From Ardenticatenales bacterium (GTDB lineage: Bacteria > Chloroflexota > Anaerolineae > Epilineales > Epilineaceae), in contig JADYYS010000056.1 of NCBI GenBank assembly GCA_020853525.1, positions 122,056 through 186,055 of the forward strand: DNA of 64,000 bases. The letters are read 5' to 3'. Position numbers and translations under genes: made by a program. Under the pieces are notes generated by a model. It made no database searches. It was not told the DNA's origin and saw only the letters and a program-made list of their open reading frames with translations. Below are positions 24,827 through 34,031 of this stretch, piece by piece. Each line of letters begins with the position of its first letter. Positions within the stretch are counted from its first letter, which is position 1.

Positions 24827-26456
24827 CGTTCCCCCCGATCGAGCGGCACTCGCACGCCGCGCGGTCCTCCCCGCCGACGCGCTTCAGCCCGCCGTCGTAC
24901 ACGCGCGGGCTGCCGTACGCCGTCCAGCCGCCGAGGTCGAACGGCGCCGTGCCGGCCGCGGCCAGCCACGCGCCGTCGTAGAGGCGGGCGATGTGGACGT
25001 GGGTCGCGTTCGAGAACCCGCCCTCGCAGCTCGGGTGGCCGAGTCGGTCACCGGCGCGGACGCGGCTGCCGGCGGCGACGCGGCCCTCGGCAGCCAGATG
25101 CAAATGGAACAGGACCGGCCCGGTGCGCCGGTCGCCGTCGGCCGCTCCTTGGCCATCGGCGCCGCCGTCGAGATCCAGGATCACCTGTCCCGTCCCGCCC
25201 GGCACCACCACGCCGCCCGCCGCCGCCGTCACCCACGCCGCGGACGTCGAGCAGCCCGTCGGCTCCTCGTCCGGCACGAAGTCGATGGCCGCCCACGCGC
25301 TGCCGTCCCCCCACCCGCCGTGCGGCCCGCCGGTCAGCCACCACGTCTCGCCGCGGGCGAAGGGCAGCACGAGCGGCGGGAAGGCGCGGCGGAGGCCGGC
25401 GCCGGAATCGCGGCCGCGGGTGCCGTCCGTGCGTGCGGTCGCGGTGCGCGAGGGGGTATCGGTCGCCAAGGTCCCCCGGGTCCCATCAGACCCATCGGTC
25501 CGATCGGTCCCATCCGTCGCCGGCACCGCCCCGAACAGCGCCTCGTACGCCGACAGCACCCCCGCGATGTCCCCCGGCAGCGCATCCGGCGTCGACTGCA
25601 GCCCGAGGACGCGCTGCACCGCCACCGAGCCCGCGTTCAACGCCGGATGGGCCGTCAGCCGAACGCCGTCGCTGAACGTGAGCACCGGCGAGCCGCGCGT
25701 CGCCTGGTCGTAGTACCCGCCGTTCAACCGGTCCGCCAGCCAGTTCAGCTGCAGCCACAGCCCGCTCCGCACCGGATCGACGAGCCCGGCCGGGTACGCC
25801 GCCGCCTCGGCCGATAGCGCCGCGCCCGACACGATGCCGCTCTTGGCCTCCACCACCGCCAGGAGCGCCCGCGGGCCGACGGAAAACTCCTCGACGACGC
25901 GCGCGACGATCTCCGGCCCGCTGAGCGACTCGCCGTTCACCTCCTCGCTCCACGTCGCCAGCGCCCCGCCGCGCGCCGCCGTCCACGCGGCGACGTCGAA
26001 GCCGACGTAGGCCGGGCCGTAGACGAGCTCGGCATCGGGCAGGACCGGGATGTCCGGCCCCTCGCCCTGCACCGGCGCCTGCACCGTCAATTCCTGGCCG
26101 GCCACGAGCGCGTCGGGATTGGAGATGCCGTTGAGCGACATGATCGACGCAACGGACGTGCCGAACCGCGCCGCGATCAGCGAGAGCGTGTCCCCCGGGG
26201 CGACGGTGTACGACGTCGTCGCCGCTGCCTGCGTCGGCCCGGCGTCGCCGTCGTCTGCGGCGCCGCGGATCGCGCGGTCGCGGACATCCGCGGCGACATC
26301 GTCGTCGGCGCCGGACGATGTGCCGGCGGGCGTCGATCCCATCGTCCGCCGCAGCGCCACGGCCCCGACGACGATGAAGACCGCGACGACGAGGGTCGGG
26401 ACAAGAGGGACGGTGAGCGGCGCGGACGGGCGGCGGGGTGGAGCGGGGTCGAACAC
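24813..26456 (-). CDS. Membrane-anchored LysM/M23-type peptidase-like protein
   Basis: 547 residues from GTG at 26456. N-terminal membrane anchor about 13-35 (LTVPLVPTLVVAVFIVVGAV), LysM domain about 83-127 (SYTVAPGDTLSLIAARFGTS...NGISNPDALVAGQELTV), a central helical domain of unknown type, a Thr/Asp/Arg linker, then an M23/LytM-like domain: GGPHGGWGDGSAWAAIDFVP, VLFHLHLA and THVHIARLYDG hold the metal and catalytic histidines (HxH forms). It probably remodels or binds peptidoglycan. The GTG start is chosen because a TATACT box lies 7 bases upstream; the longer ATG start at 26531 would place the promoter inside the gene. Confidence 0.82.
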   Translation of the reverse strand: MFDPAPPRRPSAPLTVPLVPTLVVAVFIVVGAVALRRTMGSTPAGTSSGADDDVAADVRDRAIRGAADDGDAGPTQAAATTSYTVAPGDTLSLIAARFGTSVASIMSLNGISNPDALVAGQELTVQAPVQGEGPDIPVLPDAELVYGPAYVGFDVAAWTAARGGALATWSEEVNGESLSGPEIVARVVEEFSVGPRALLAVVEAKSGIVSGAALSAEAAAYPAGLVDPVRSGLWLQLNWLADRLNGGYYDQATRGSPVLTFSDGVRLTAHPALNAGSVAVQRVLGLQSTPDALPGDIAGVLSAYEALFGAVPATDGTDRTDGSDGTRGTLATDTPSRTATARTDGTRGRDSGAGLRRAFPPLVLPFARGETWWLTGGPHGGWGDGSAWAAIDFVPDEEPTGCSTSAAWVTAAAGGVVVPGGTGQVILDLDGGADGQGAADGDRRTGPVLFHLHLAAEGRVAAGSRVRAGDRLGHPSCEGGFSNATHVHIARLYDGAWLAAAGTAPFDLGGWTAYGSPRVYDGGLKRVGGEDRAACECRSIGGNDVRW

Positions 26457-26463
26457 GGGGGCG

Positions 26464-26469
26464 AGTATA
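26464..26469 (-). promoter_or_regulatory. -10 box TATACT for M23-TPR-recD2 (leaderless candidate)
   Basis: TATACT on the minus strand ends 7 bases before the GTG at 26456. Transcription would begin at or very near the start codon, matching the leaderless layout seen at 832, 42930 and 47458. Confidence 0.5.
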
Positions 26470-26569
26470 GCATCGGGCGGGAGAGGGGTTGGGAGGGTAT
26501 TCGAACGGCCGTTCGGACCGCGGCAACGCATGGGACCTGCCCCGCATGGCCGCCCGCCCCTCGCCGTGA

Positions 26570-26575
26570 TATCAT
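26570..26575 (+). promoter_or_regulatory. -10 box TATCAT for the pyr operon
   Basis: TATCAT about 44 bases before the pyrC ATG at 26619. The resulting leader of about 37 bases contains a GGGGGG tract 2 bases before the ATG. No PyrR-binding loop or attenuator was recognised. If transcription starts here, a GTG at 26589 would be an alternative start about 7 codons into the leader. Confidence 0.4.
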
Positions 26576-26618
26576 CGACCCCCGGCCGGTGCCCGTCCTA
26601 ACGCCCTTTGGGGGGCCG

Positions 26619-27698
26619 ATGTCGACCCACATCCTGCCGGGCCTTGTCGACGTGCACGTCCATCTGCGGCATCCGGGCGGCGCGCACAAGGAAACGATTC
26701 GGACCGGGACGGCCGCCGCGTTGGCGGGCGGGGTCACCGCCGTCCTCGGCATGCCCAACACCCAGCCCCCGATCACCGACGCCGGCGTGCTCGATGCCGC
26801 GTTGGCTCATGTCGCGACGGAAGCGCTGTGCGACGTCGGGCTCTACCTCGGCGCTGCGGACGGGAACGCGCACGAGGTCGCTGCGGCGGCCGAGCGGGCG
26901 TGCGGTCTCAAGGTCTACCTGAACGACACGTTCGGCCAACTGCGGATCGAGACGCTCGCCGCGCTCCGCCCCCACTTCGAGGCGTGGCCGCACGGCCGCC
27001 CGATCGTCCTGCACGCCGAGGATCTGAACGTGGCGACGGCGATCGGCCTCGGGCGCGTCCACGGCCAGTGGGTCCACATCGCCCATGTCAGCCGCGCCGA
27101 GGAGATCCGGCTCATCGCCGCCGCCAAGGACGCCGGCCTGCACGTAACGTGCGAGGTCGCCCCGCACCACCTGTTCCTGTCCACGGACGACCTCGCCCGC
27201 CTCGGCGCGCTCGGCGACATGCGCCCGCGCCTCGGCACGCCGGCCGACGTCGCGGCGCTCTGGGCCCACCTCGACGCCGTCGACTGCATCGCCACCGACC
27301 ACGCCCCGCATACGCTCGTCGAGAAGGCGTCGCCGACCCCGCCGCCCGGCGTGCCCGGCCTCGAGACGACGCTGCCGCTCCTGCTGACCGCCGTCGAGGA
27401 CGGTCGCCTCTCCCTCGAACGCCTCGTCGAGCTCACGAGCACGACCCCCGCCGCACGCTTCGGGATCGCGACACCGACCGAGAGCACCGTCGAGGTCGAG
27501 GTCGGGCCGGAGTGGACGCTGCCCGAGCGCGGCTGGCAGACGAAGCCCGACTGGTCGCCGTTCGCCGGCACGCGCGTCCGCGGCCGCGTCGTGCGGACGA
27601 CGCTGCGGGGGGCGACGGTGTGGGACGAAGGGCGGTTGACGGCGGCGGCCGGCACGGGGCGGGTCCTAACGTTCGACGCCGCGGCGGTCGCACGATGA
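26619..27698 (+). CDS. pyrC: Dihydroorotase
   Basis: 359 residues, amidohydrolase superfamily. It closes carbamoyl-aspartate to dihydroorotate. The metal site is visible: DVHVHLRHPG, GLKVYLND (Lys for carbamylation), VLHAEDLN, WVHIAHVSRAEE, EVAPHHLFLS and ATDHAPHT. The C-terminal beta-sandwich strand set (TEVEVGPEWTLPERGW-like, TKPDWSPFAGTRVRGRVV) is intact. The ATG at 26619 was chosen over an in-frame GTG at 26589. First gene of pyrC-B-F-E. Confidence 0.93.
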   Translation: MSTHILPGLVDVHVHLRHPGGAHKETIRTGTAAALAGGVTAVLGMPNTQPPITDAGVLDAALAHVATEALCDVGLYLGAADGNAHEVAAAAERACGLKVYLNDTFGQLRIETLAALRPHFEAWPHGRPIVLHAEDLNVATAIGLGRVHGQWVHIAHVSRAEEIRLIAAAKDAGLHVTCEVAPHHLFLSTDDLARLGALGDMRPRLGTPADVAALWAHLDAVDCIATDHAPHTLVEKASPTPPPGVPGLETTLPLLLTAVEDGRLSLERLVELTSTTPAARFGIATPTESTVEVEVGPEWTLPERGWQTKPDWSPFAGTRVRGRVVRTTLRGATVWDEGRLTAAAGTGRVLTFDAAAVAR

Positions 27699-27725
27699 CG
27701 GCGTCCCGCGGCATCGCGACCGCGC

Positions 27726-27820
27726 CCGGTAGGGGCACGGCATGCCGTGCCCATTCGATCGGCAACACGTGCCCTTCGCGGCCGAAATTCGGGCGATGGG
27801 CACGGCATGCCGTGCCCCTA
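27726..27820. repeat. TAGGGGC palindrome pair (27-bp perfect inverted repeat)
   Basis: Positions 27726-27752 and 27794-27820 are perfect reverse complements, and each arm is itself a palindrome centred on CACGGCATGCCGTG. The 41-base centre is not conserved elsewhere in the window. It lies 28 bases after the pyrC stop and 72 before pyrB. Same TAGGGGC...GCCCCTA edge as elements at 30978 and 36075. Confidence 0.85.
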
Positions 27821-27891
27821 CCAACGGGATTCGCGACGAGCGGACACGGTCGCCGTGCCGCCGAGAATCATCACACACCCAGGAGCGGCCG

Positions 27892-28857
27892 ATGACCCAC
27901 AGCGCCGATCGAGCCTCCGCCGCCGGCCACGGCCTGGCCCATCAGGACATCCTGTCCGTCAACCAGTTCAACACGGACATGCTCGGGGCCATCTTCGCGC
28001 TCACCGACGAGATGCGCTCGACCGTCCGCGCGTCCGGCGGCTGCGATCTGCTGCGACACCACGTCCTGACGTGCCTGTTCTACGAGCCCAGCACCCGCAC
28101 GAGCGCCAGCTTCATCGCCGCCATGGAGCGACTGGGCGGCAGCGTGATCCCGATCACGCAGGGCGTGCAGTACTCGAGCGTCGCCAAGGGCGAGAGCCTG
28201 CCGGACACGATTCGAACCGTCGAGCAGTACTCGGACGCCATCGTGCTGCGCCACCCCGAGGTTGGGAGCGCGCGCGTCGCGGCCGAGGCGGCCTCAAAGC
28301 CCGTGATCAACGCCGGCGACGGCGCGGGCGAGCACCCGACGCAGGCGCTGCTGGACCTCTACACGATCCACAACGAGCTCGGCACGCTCGACGGCCTCCA
28401 CATCGCCATGGTCGGCGACCTACGCTTCGGCCGGACCGTCCACTCCCTCACACGGCTGCTGCTGCAGTACGACGTCAAGCTGACGTTCGTCAGCCCCGAG
28501 ATCCTGCGGCTGCCGCTCGACCTGATGAACGCCGTGCGCGACGCCGGCCTGCCGGTCCGCGAGACCTACAGCGTGGCGGATGTGATCGGCGACGTCGACG
28601 TGCTCTACGTGACGCGGGTCCAGAAGGAGCGCTTCACCGACCTGGCGCAGTACGACGAGGCCAAGGGCTTCTACAATATCACGCCCGACCTCATGCGGGA
28701 TGCCAAGTCGCGGATGGTCGTCATGCACCCCCTCCCGCGCGTCGGCGAGATCAGCGACGCCGTCGACACCGACCCGCGGGCGGCGTACTTCCGGCAGATG
28801 GAGAACGGGATGTTCATCCGGATGGCGCTGCTGGCCGCCGTGCTGGGCAAGGCGTGA
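27892..28857 (+). CDS. pyrB: Aspartate carbamoyltransferase catalytic chain
   Basis: 321 residues. It joins carbamoyl phosphate and aspartate. Visible motifs: [13 protein letters not shown] (carbamoyl-phosphate loop), [30 protein letters not shown], and [12 protein letters not shown]. No PyrI regulatory subunit is in the window. Start ATG at 27892 has AGGAG 7 bases upstream; the longer frame begins inside the palindromic repeat and codes for repeat-derived residues, so it is rejected. Confidence 0.95.
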   Translation: MTHSADRASAAGHGLAHQDILSVNQFNTDMLGAIFALTDEMRSTVRASGGCDLLRHHVLTCLFYEPSTRTSASFIAAMERLGGSVIPITQGVQYSSVAKGESLPDTIRTVEQYSDAIVLRHPEVGSARVAAEAASKPVINAGDGAGEHPTQALLDLYTIHNELGTLDGLHIAMVGDLRFGRTVHSLTRLLLQYDVKLTFVSPEILRLPLDLMNAVRDAGLPVRETYSVADVIGDVDVLYVTRVQKERFTDLAQYDEAKGFYNITPDLMRDAKSRMVVMHPLPRVGEISDAVDTDPRAAYFRQMENGMFIRMALLAAVLGKA

Positions 28858-28859
28858 CG

Positions 28860-29699
28860 ATGTCGTCGCGCCCTTCGCCCGTGCCCGCCGCAGCCGCGTC
28901 GACGACCGCCCCGACCCCGCCGGCGTTCAACAAGCGCCTCGCGGACGCGATCGACCGCGACGGCTCGGTGTTGTGCGTCGGCCTCGACCCGCGCCTCGAC
29001 CGCCTCGAGGAGCCCATCGCCGACTTCTGCCGCCGGATCGTGGATGCGACGATCGACGCCGTTGTGGCGTACAAGCCGAACAGCGCGTTCTTCGAGCAGC
29101 TCGGCGCGACCGGCTGGCAGGCGCTCGAGACCGTCGTTCGCCACATCGGCGGCGCTCGGATCGTGATCCTGGACGCCAAGCGGGGGGACATCGGTCCGAC
29201 GGCGGCGGCCTATGCGCGTGCCGCGTTCGAGGCGATCGGCGCCGACGCGCTCACCGTCAACCCCTACCTTGGGGGCGACAGCGTCGCACCGTTTCTGGCC
29301 GATGCGACGCACGGCGCGTTCGTCCTCTGCCACACCTCCAACCCCGGCGCCACGGACTTCCAGACGCTGCCGGTCGATGGCCGCCCGCTCTACCACCGCG
29401 TCGCAGCCCGTGTCGCCGACGACTGGAACGCGGCCGACAACGCCGGGCTCGTCGTCGGCGCCACGTACCCGGCGGCGCTCGAAGCGGTGCGCGCGCTGGC
29501 CCCGCGGCTGCCCATCCTCGTGCCCGGCGTCGGCGCCCAGGGCGGCGATGTGGATGCGGCCCTGGCGGCGGGGCTCGACGGCGGCGGGCGCGGCCTGATC
29601 GTCAACAGCTCGCGCGAGATCCTGTACGCCGACGACCCCCGGAGTGCCGCCCGCCGCCTCCGCGACGCCCTGAACGCGGCGCGGGAACGCCATCGTTGA
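28860..29699 (+). CDS. pyrF: Orotidine 5'-phosphate decarboxylase
   Basis: 279 residues, the longer class-2 (PyrF2) type. LCVGLDPRLDRL opens the barrel, the catalytic block is ILDAKRGDIGPTAAAYA, and the phosphate loop is LVPGVGAQGGDVDAAL. A Pro/Ala-rich stretch precedes residue 20. ATG is 2 bases after the pyrB stop, so translation is coupled. The last step of UMP synthesis. Confidence 0.95.
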   Translation: MSSRPSPVPAAAASTTAPTPPAFNKRLADAIDRDGSVLCVGLDPRLDRLEEPIADFCRRIVDATIDAVVAYKPNSAFFEQLGATGWQALETVVRHIGGARIVILDAKRGDIGPTAAAYARAAFEAIGADALTVNPYLGGDSVAPFLADATHGAFVLCHTSNPGATDFQTLPVDGRPLYHRVAARVADDWNAADNAGLVVGATYPAALEAVRALAPRLPILVPGVGAQGGDVDAALAAGLDGGGRGLIVNSSREILYADDPRSAARRLRDALNAARERHR

Positions 29700-29721
29700 C
29701 CAGCCGCCCCGACCGCGCTGC

Positions 29722-29802
29722 CTATCCCGCCTATCCCGCCTGTCCCGCCTGTCCCGCCTGTCCCGCCTGTCCCGCCTGTCCCGCCTGTCCCGCCTGTCCC
29801 GC
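29722..29802. repeat. 9-bp tandem repeat (9 units of CTGTCCCGC)
   Basis: Nine head-to-tail 9-bp units, the first two reading CTATCCCGC and the rest CTGTCCCGC, followed by degenerate copies up to about 29821. It occupies much of the 184-base gap between pyrF and pyrE. Length 9 keeps frame, but no coding gene spans it. Confidence 0.95.
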
Positions 29803-29883
29803 CCGTACCACCTGTCCCGCCCGGACCGTGCAAGCGGACCGCATCGTGCGGACCGACCGCACCCACCGCGCCCCGGAGGCCCG

Positions 29884-30531
29884 ATGATCGACCCCCGCCG
29901 ATTGGCCGAGGAGGCCGCAACGCCCGGCGACTGCACCGCGCTGGCCGAACAGCTGCACCGGATCGGTGCCGTCCAGTTCGGAACGTTCACGCTCAAGAGC
30001 GGGGCGTCGTCGCCGGTGTACTGCGACCTGCGCCTGCTCGTCAGCGACGCCTGCGTCCTCGCCGCCGCCGCCGAGCACTACGCCGCCCTTCTGGCGCCGC
30101 TCACGTACGACCGCATCGCCGCGATCCCATACGCCGGCCTGCCGATCGGCGCCGCCGTCAGCCTCCGGTTGAACCGGCCGCTGATCTTCCCGCGCAAGGA
30201 GGTCAAGGCGTACGGCCGCGGACGCGCGATCGAGGGCGCCTTCACCCCGGGCGAGACCGTCGTCGTCGTGGACGACCTCGTCTCGAGCGGCCTCTCCAAG
30301 ATCGAGGCGATCGCCCCGCTGGCCGAGGCCGGGCTGATCGTGCGCGACATCGTCGTCCTCATCGACCGCCGCGGCGCCGACGCCACCGACCTGGCGGCGG
30401 CTGGGTTCCGGCTGCACGCCGCGTTCACGTTGCCCGAGATCGCGGCCGCCCTCGCCGAGCACGGCCGGATCTCGCCCGATGAACGCGCCGCCATCGACCG
30501 CTATCTGGCGGCCGATCGACCCGTCGCCTGA
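29884..30531 (+). CDS. pyrE: Orotate phosphoribosyltransferase
   Basis: 215 residues, type I phosphoribosyltransferase. It makes orotidine 5'-phosphate from orotate and PRPP. The PRPP loop TVVVVDDLVSSGLSK, FTLKSGASSPVYCDLR and the flexible loop FPRKEVKAYGRGRAIEG are all present. GGAGG precedes the ATG at 29884. Fourth pyr gene in the run; carAB and pyrD are not in the window. Confidence 0.95.
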   Translation: MIDPRRLAEEAATPGDCTALAEQLHRIGAVQFGTFTLKSGASSPVYCDLRLLVSDACVLAAAAEHYAALLAPLTYDRIAAIPYAGLPIGAAVSLRLNRPLIFPRKEVKAYGRGRAIEGAFTPGETVVVVDDLVSSGLSKIEAIAPLAEAGLIVRDIVVLIDRRGADATDLAAAGFRLHAAFTLPEIAAALAEHGRISPDERAAIDRYLAADRPVA

Positions 30532-30563
30532 TCGCGACGCACGACCCTGGAGCCATCCACCGC

Positions 30564-30980
30564 ATGCCCAAGCTGACGATCATCGGTCACGGAACGCACG
30601 AGGTACCGGCCGGCACGCGATTGGTGCGTGCCGTCATGGACAGCGGCGCCGACATCCTCCACCGCTGCGGCGGCTGGGCGAAGTGCACGACCTGCCGCGT
30701 CGACATCATCGACGGACGCCCCGCGGTGATGACCCGCGCCGCCTTCGAACGGCTCACCGCCAACGGCCAGCTGGGCGAGTTCGACCTGTCGTGCCAGACC
30801 CTCGTGGAGGGCGATATGACGGTCCAACCGCTGATGACGCTGGCCGGCAGCGATCTGGACGACGCCGGGCCGACGCCGGAGGAGACGATCACGCCGGCAG
30901 CGGAGTGGGTGGCGCGGCCGGGCGACGATGACGCCGCGAACACGAATGCGGCCGCCGTCCCGAACCCGGAAGCCCTGTAG
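30564..30980 (+). CDS. 2Fe-2S plant-type ferredoxin
   Basis: 138 residues. Cysteine pattern C-x5-C-x2-C in CGGWAKCTTC and a fourth Cys in DLSCQTLVEGDM mark a plant/adrenodoxin-type [2Fe-2S] domain (about 1-95). A 40-residue acidic Ala/Asp tail follows. It lies 32 bases after pyrE and may be co-transcribed; an electron donor or acceptor for a dihydroorotate dehydrogenase encoded elsewhere is a possibility only. The TAG stop is the first triplet of a TAGGGGC palindromic element. Confidence 0.85.
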   Translation: MPKLTIIGHGTHEVPAGTRLVRAVMDSGADILHRCGGWAKCTTCRVDIIDGRPAVMTRAAFERLTANGQLGEFDLSCQTLVEGDMTVQPLMTLAGSDLDDAGPTPEETITPAAEWVARPGDDDAANTNAAAVPNPEAL

Positions 30981-31121
30981 GGGCAGGTCCCCGTGCCTGC
31001 CCCGTAGGCCGTCCATCCCATGTTCCCACCGGCCAAAACATCGGCCGTTCGTGATGGGTGTGGTCCGCTGAGCGGTGTTTGGGTGGACGGCCTACGGGGC
31101 AGGCACGGGGACCTGCCCCTA
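30978..31121. repeat. TAGGGGC palindromic element with 38-bp perfect inverted arms
   Basis: Positions 30978-31015 and 31084-31121 are perfect reverse complements, beginning TAGGGGCAGG and ending CCTGCCCCTA. The 68-base centre holds smaller hairpins. The left end supplies the ferredoxin TAG stop. As RNA it would form a very strong hairpin between the converging pyr and topA transcripts. Confidence 0.9.
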
Positions 31122-31203
31122 CCCGGGCTTACACCACGCGTCGATCAACGGCCATGCGTTGTCGTTATGCCGGCGTCGTCCCTGTCCCCCGACGTGCGCT
31201 CCC

Positions 31204-33774
31204 CTACCCCGCCTTCCGCCGCGTGGCCGTCCGCCGCTTCGCCTTTGGCGCACTGCCCTTGGCGGCGAGCAGCGCCAACACCTCGTCCATCGTGACGGCC
31301 GCGACGTCGGCGTCCTTGGGGAGCGACGCGTTTGTGCGCTGGTACTTCACGTACGGGCCGTAGCGGCCGTCCAGGATCTGGAGCGGCTCGCCGGTCTCGG
31401 GGTGCGGGCCGAGATCCCGCAGCACGGTGGCGGCGCCGGATCGCCCCGGGCCGCGCGACTCCTTCTCCGTCAAGAGCTGCAGCGCGCGATCGAGTTCGAC
31501 CGTCAGGACGTCGTCCGTCGGCTTGAGGCTGGCGAAGGTGGTCTCGTGGACGACGTACGGGCCGAAGCGGCCGACGCCGGCGCGCACCGGCTTGCCGGTC
31601 TCGGGGTGTTCGCCGAGGGCGCGCGGCAGCGCCAGCAGCGCCAGTGCGGTGACGAGGTCGACGTCGGCAGCGGCCAGTCCCTTCGGCAGGCTGACCCGCT
31701 TCGGCTTCTCGCCATCGGCGTCGCCGAGCTGGACGTATGGGCCGTACGGGCCGTCGCGTAGGAAGACGGACAGGCCGGTCTCCGGATCGTCGCCGAGGCT
31801 CGAAGGGCCCTCGCCGCCCTTGACGACGAGCGCATCGAGCACCGCCTGCGAGAGGTCGCCCGGCGCCATGTCCTCCGGCAGCGCCACCGTCGTGCGCCCT
31901 TCGCCCTCGCCGATCTCGACGAAGGGGCCGTAGCGCCCGATGCGCACCGCGATGTCGCCCAGTTGGACGGTGCTGGCACGCCGCGGGTCGATCCGACCCT
32001 GCGCAGCCTCGACCTGGGCGGCCAGGCCGGCCTCCCCTTTGTAGAAGCGCGAGAGGTACGCCTGCCAGTCGACCTCGCCGGCCGCGATGCGATCGAGATC
32101 CTCTTCCATCTCGGCGGTGAAGCCGAGATCGACGAGCTGTTTGAAGTCAGTCTCGAGCAGCCCGGTGACGGCGAAGGCCGTGAACGTCGGCAGGAGCGTC
32201 GTGCCGGACTTGCGGACGTAGCCGCGGTCCTGGATCGTGCCGAGGATCGTGGCGTACGTGCTCGGCCGACCGACGCCGGCGGCCTCGAGCGCCTTGACGA
32301 GCGCGGCCTCGGTGAACCGACCCGGCGGCTGCGTCTCGTGACCGCCCGGGGAGAGATCCTTGAGGTCGAGCGGGTCGCCCGTCGTCAGCTTGGGCAAGGG
32401 TGCGTCGCGGTCTTCGATCGCCGCATCCGGATCGTCCGATCCCTCGACGTATGCCCGGAAGAAGCCGGCGAAGACGACGCGGCGCCCGCGCGCCCGGAAG
32501 ACGGCATCGGCGGCCTTGACGTCGGCGGTGACGAACTCGAGCTCGGCGTCGGCCATCTGGGTGGCCACGGTGCGCTTCCAGATGAGGTCGTACACCTGCG
32601 CCTCACGGCCGGACAGCGGCAGGTCGGCCACCGGCCGCATCTCCGAGCCGGACGGCCGGATCGCCTCATGCGCTTCCTGCGCCGCCTTGGCCTGCGTCTT
32701 GAAGCGGCGGGGCTTCGGGCTCAGGTGGTCGGCACCGTACAGGACCTTCACCCTGTTGCGCGCGGCGTCGATCGCCTCCTCGGAGAGGTTGACCGAGTCC
32801 GTGCGGTGGTACGTGATGTAACCGTTCTCGTACAGATCCTGGGCGATCCGCATCGTCTCGCGCGCGGACAGGCGCAGCTTGCGGCCGGCCTCCTGTTGGA
32901 GGGTGCTCGTCGTGAACGGCGGATAGGGTTTGCGGACGGTGCTGCGGGTCTCGACGGCGCCGACGTGCCACGTCGCGTCCGCCAGGCGGGTGCACAGCGC
33001 GCGGGCGTCGGCTTCGGAGAGCAGTCGGACGCTGGCATCGGCGGCGAGGCGGCCGGTCGTATCGTCGAAATCCTTCCCGGTGGCCACGCGCTGCTGGTCG
33101 ATGCTCGTGAGCGTGGCCGAAAACGCCTCGCCGCCCGGACGGGTCGCGACATCGGCCGTGACGTCCCAGTAGCTGCCGCTGCGAAACGCGTGCCGCTCGC
33201 GCTCGCGCTCGACCAGCAGGCGCACCGCCACGCTCTGCACGCGCCCGGCCGACAGCTTGGCGGCGATCTTCCGCCACAGGAGCGGCGAGAGCGTGTAGCC
33301 GACGAGCCGGTCGAGGATGCGGCGCGTCTCCTGGGCGCGGACGACGTTCTCGTCGACGGAGCGCGTGTGCGCCAGCGCCTCCTGGATGGCCGGCCGCGTG
33401 ATCTCGTGGAAGACCATCCGCTTGACCGGCACCTTGGGCTTGAGGACCTGCACCAAGTGCCAGCCGATGCTCTCACCCTCCCGATCCTCGTCGGTTGCGA
33501 TGATCAGCTCGTCCGCCTTGGCCAGTGCCTCCTTGAGCTGCTTGTACGTTTCCTTCCGGTTGGCGGTGATCACGTACAGGGGTTCGAACCCCTCGTCGAC
33601 GTTCACGCCCAAACGGGCCCACGGCTCGTCGCGCTGCGCCTTCGGGATCTCGCTGGCCGACGACGGCAGGTCACGGACGTGACCCATGCTGGCCATCACG
33701 ACATATTCGTTCGGCAGGTAGTCGCGAATCGTGCGCGCCTTGGTCGGCGATTCAACAATGACGAGCTTGGTCAT
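31204..33774 (-). CDS. topA: DNA topoisomerase I
   Basis: 856 residues. Toprim domain starts [18 protein letters not shown] and contains [16 protein letters not shown]; the active-site tyrosine is in [18 protein letters not shown] (the residue after Tyr is His rather than the commoner Met). [15 protein letters not shown] and [14 protein letters not shown] are intact. The C-terminus has four TopoI C-terminal repeats (for example [47 protein letters not shown]) instead of zinc fingers, and a basic Lys/Arg tail. ATG at 33774 was chosen over an upstream frame with no Shine-Dalgarno; TACTAT on the minus strand about 33 bases upstream could be the -10 box. Confidence 0.95.
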   Translation of the reverse strand: MTKLVIVESPTKARTIRDYLPNEYVVMASMGHVRDLPSSASEIPKAQRDEPWARLGVNVDEGFEPLYVITANRKETYKQLKEALAKADELIIATDEDREGESIGWHLVQVLKPKVPVKRMVFHEITRPAIQEALAHTRSVDENVVRAQETRRILDRLVGYTLSPLLWRKIAAKLSAGRVQSVAVRLLVERERERHAFRSGSYWDVTADVATRPGGEAFSATLTSIDQQRVATGKDFDDTTGRLAADASVRLLSEADARALCTRLADATWHVGAVETRSTVRKPYPPFTTSTLQQEAGRKLRLSARETMRIAQDLYENGYITYHRTDSVNLSEEAIDAARNRVKVLYGADHLSPKPRRFKTQAKAAQEAHEAIRPSGSEMRPVADLPLSGREAQVYDLIWKRTVATQMADAELEFVTADVKAADAVFRARGRRVVFAGFFRAYVEGSDDPDAAIEDRDAPLPKLTTGDPLDLKDLSPGGHETQPPGRFTEAALVKALEAAGVGRPSTYATILGTIQDRGYVRKSGTTLLPTFTAFAVTGLLETDFKQLVDLGFTAEMEEDLDRIAAGEVDWQAYLSRFYKGEAGLAAQVEAAQGRIDPRRASTVQLGDIAVRIGRYGPFVEIGEGEGRTTVALPEDMAPGDLSQAVLDALVVKGGEGPSSLGDDPETGLSVFLRDGPYGPYVQLGDADGEKPKRVSLPKGLAAADVDLVTALALLALPRALGEHPETGKPVRAGVGRFGPYVVHETTFASLKPTDDVLTVELDRALQLLTEKESRGPGRSGAATVLRDLGPHPETGEPLQILDGRYGPYVKYQRTNASLPKDADVAAVTMDEVLALLAAKGSAPKAKRRTATRRKAG

Positions 33775-33926
33775 GGGCACCGCTTCTTCTGATCGAGGGG
33801 GGAGATAGTACAGCACTGGTCGGACGGTCCAAAACGGTTGACGCCCGGTCACGGCCCCACCGTCACCGGAAGGGCGCGGTCTCCGGGCGGCCGCCGGCCA
33901 GCGCGATCCTTGTCGGCGCGGTGTTG

Positions 33927-33955
33927 TTGACGTTGCCCGGGTCGCCTTCTATGGT
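33927..33955 (+). promoter_or_regulatory. Promoter TTGACG-17-TATGGT for the secreted PTPT protein
   Basis: TTGACG at 33927-33932 and TATGGT at 33950-33955 are spaced by exactly 17 bases. The leader of about 70 bases ends with CAGGAG before the ATG at 34032. Confidence 0.55.
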
Positions 33956-34031
33956 TGCGCGATTGCGCGCCCGCGCCACGACTGGATTGGGCTTGCCCCG
34001 GCTGCCGGGGCCCACGTTGTCAGGAGTTTTC

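Noticed and set aside
29722..29802. CRISPR-like array
   Set aside because: Units are 9 bp, contiguous, without spacers; a simple tandem repeat.
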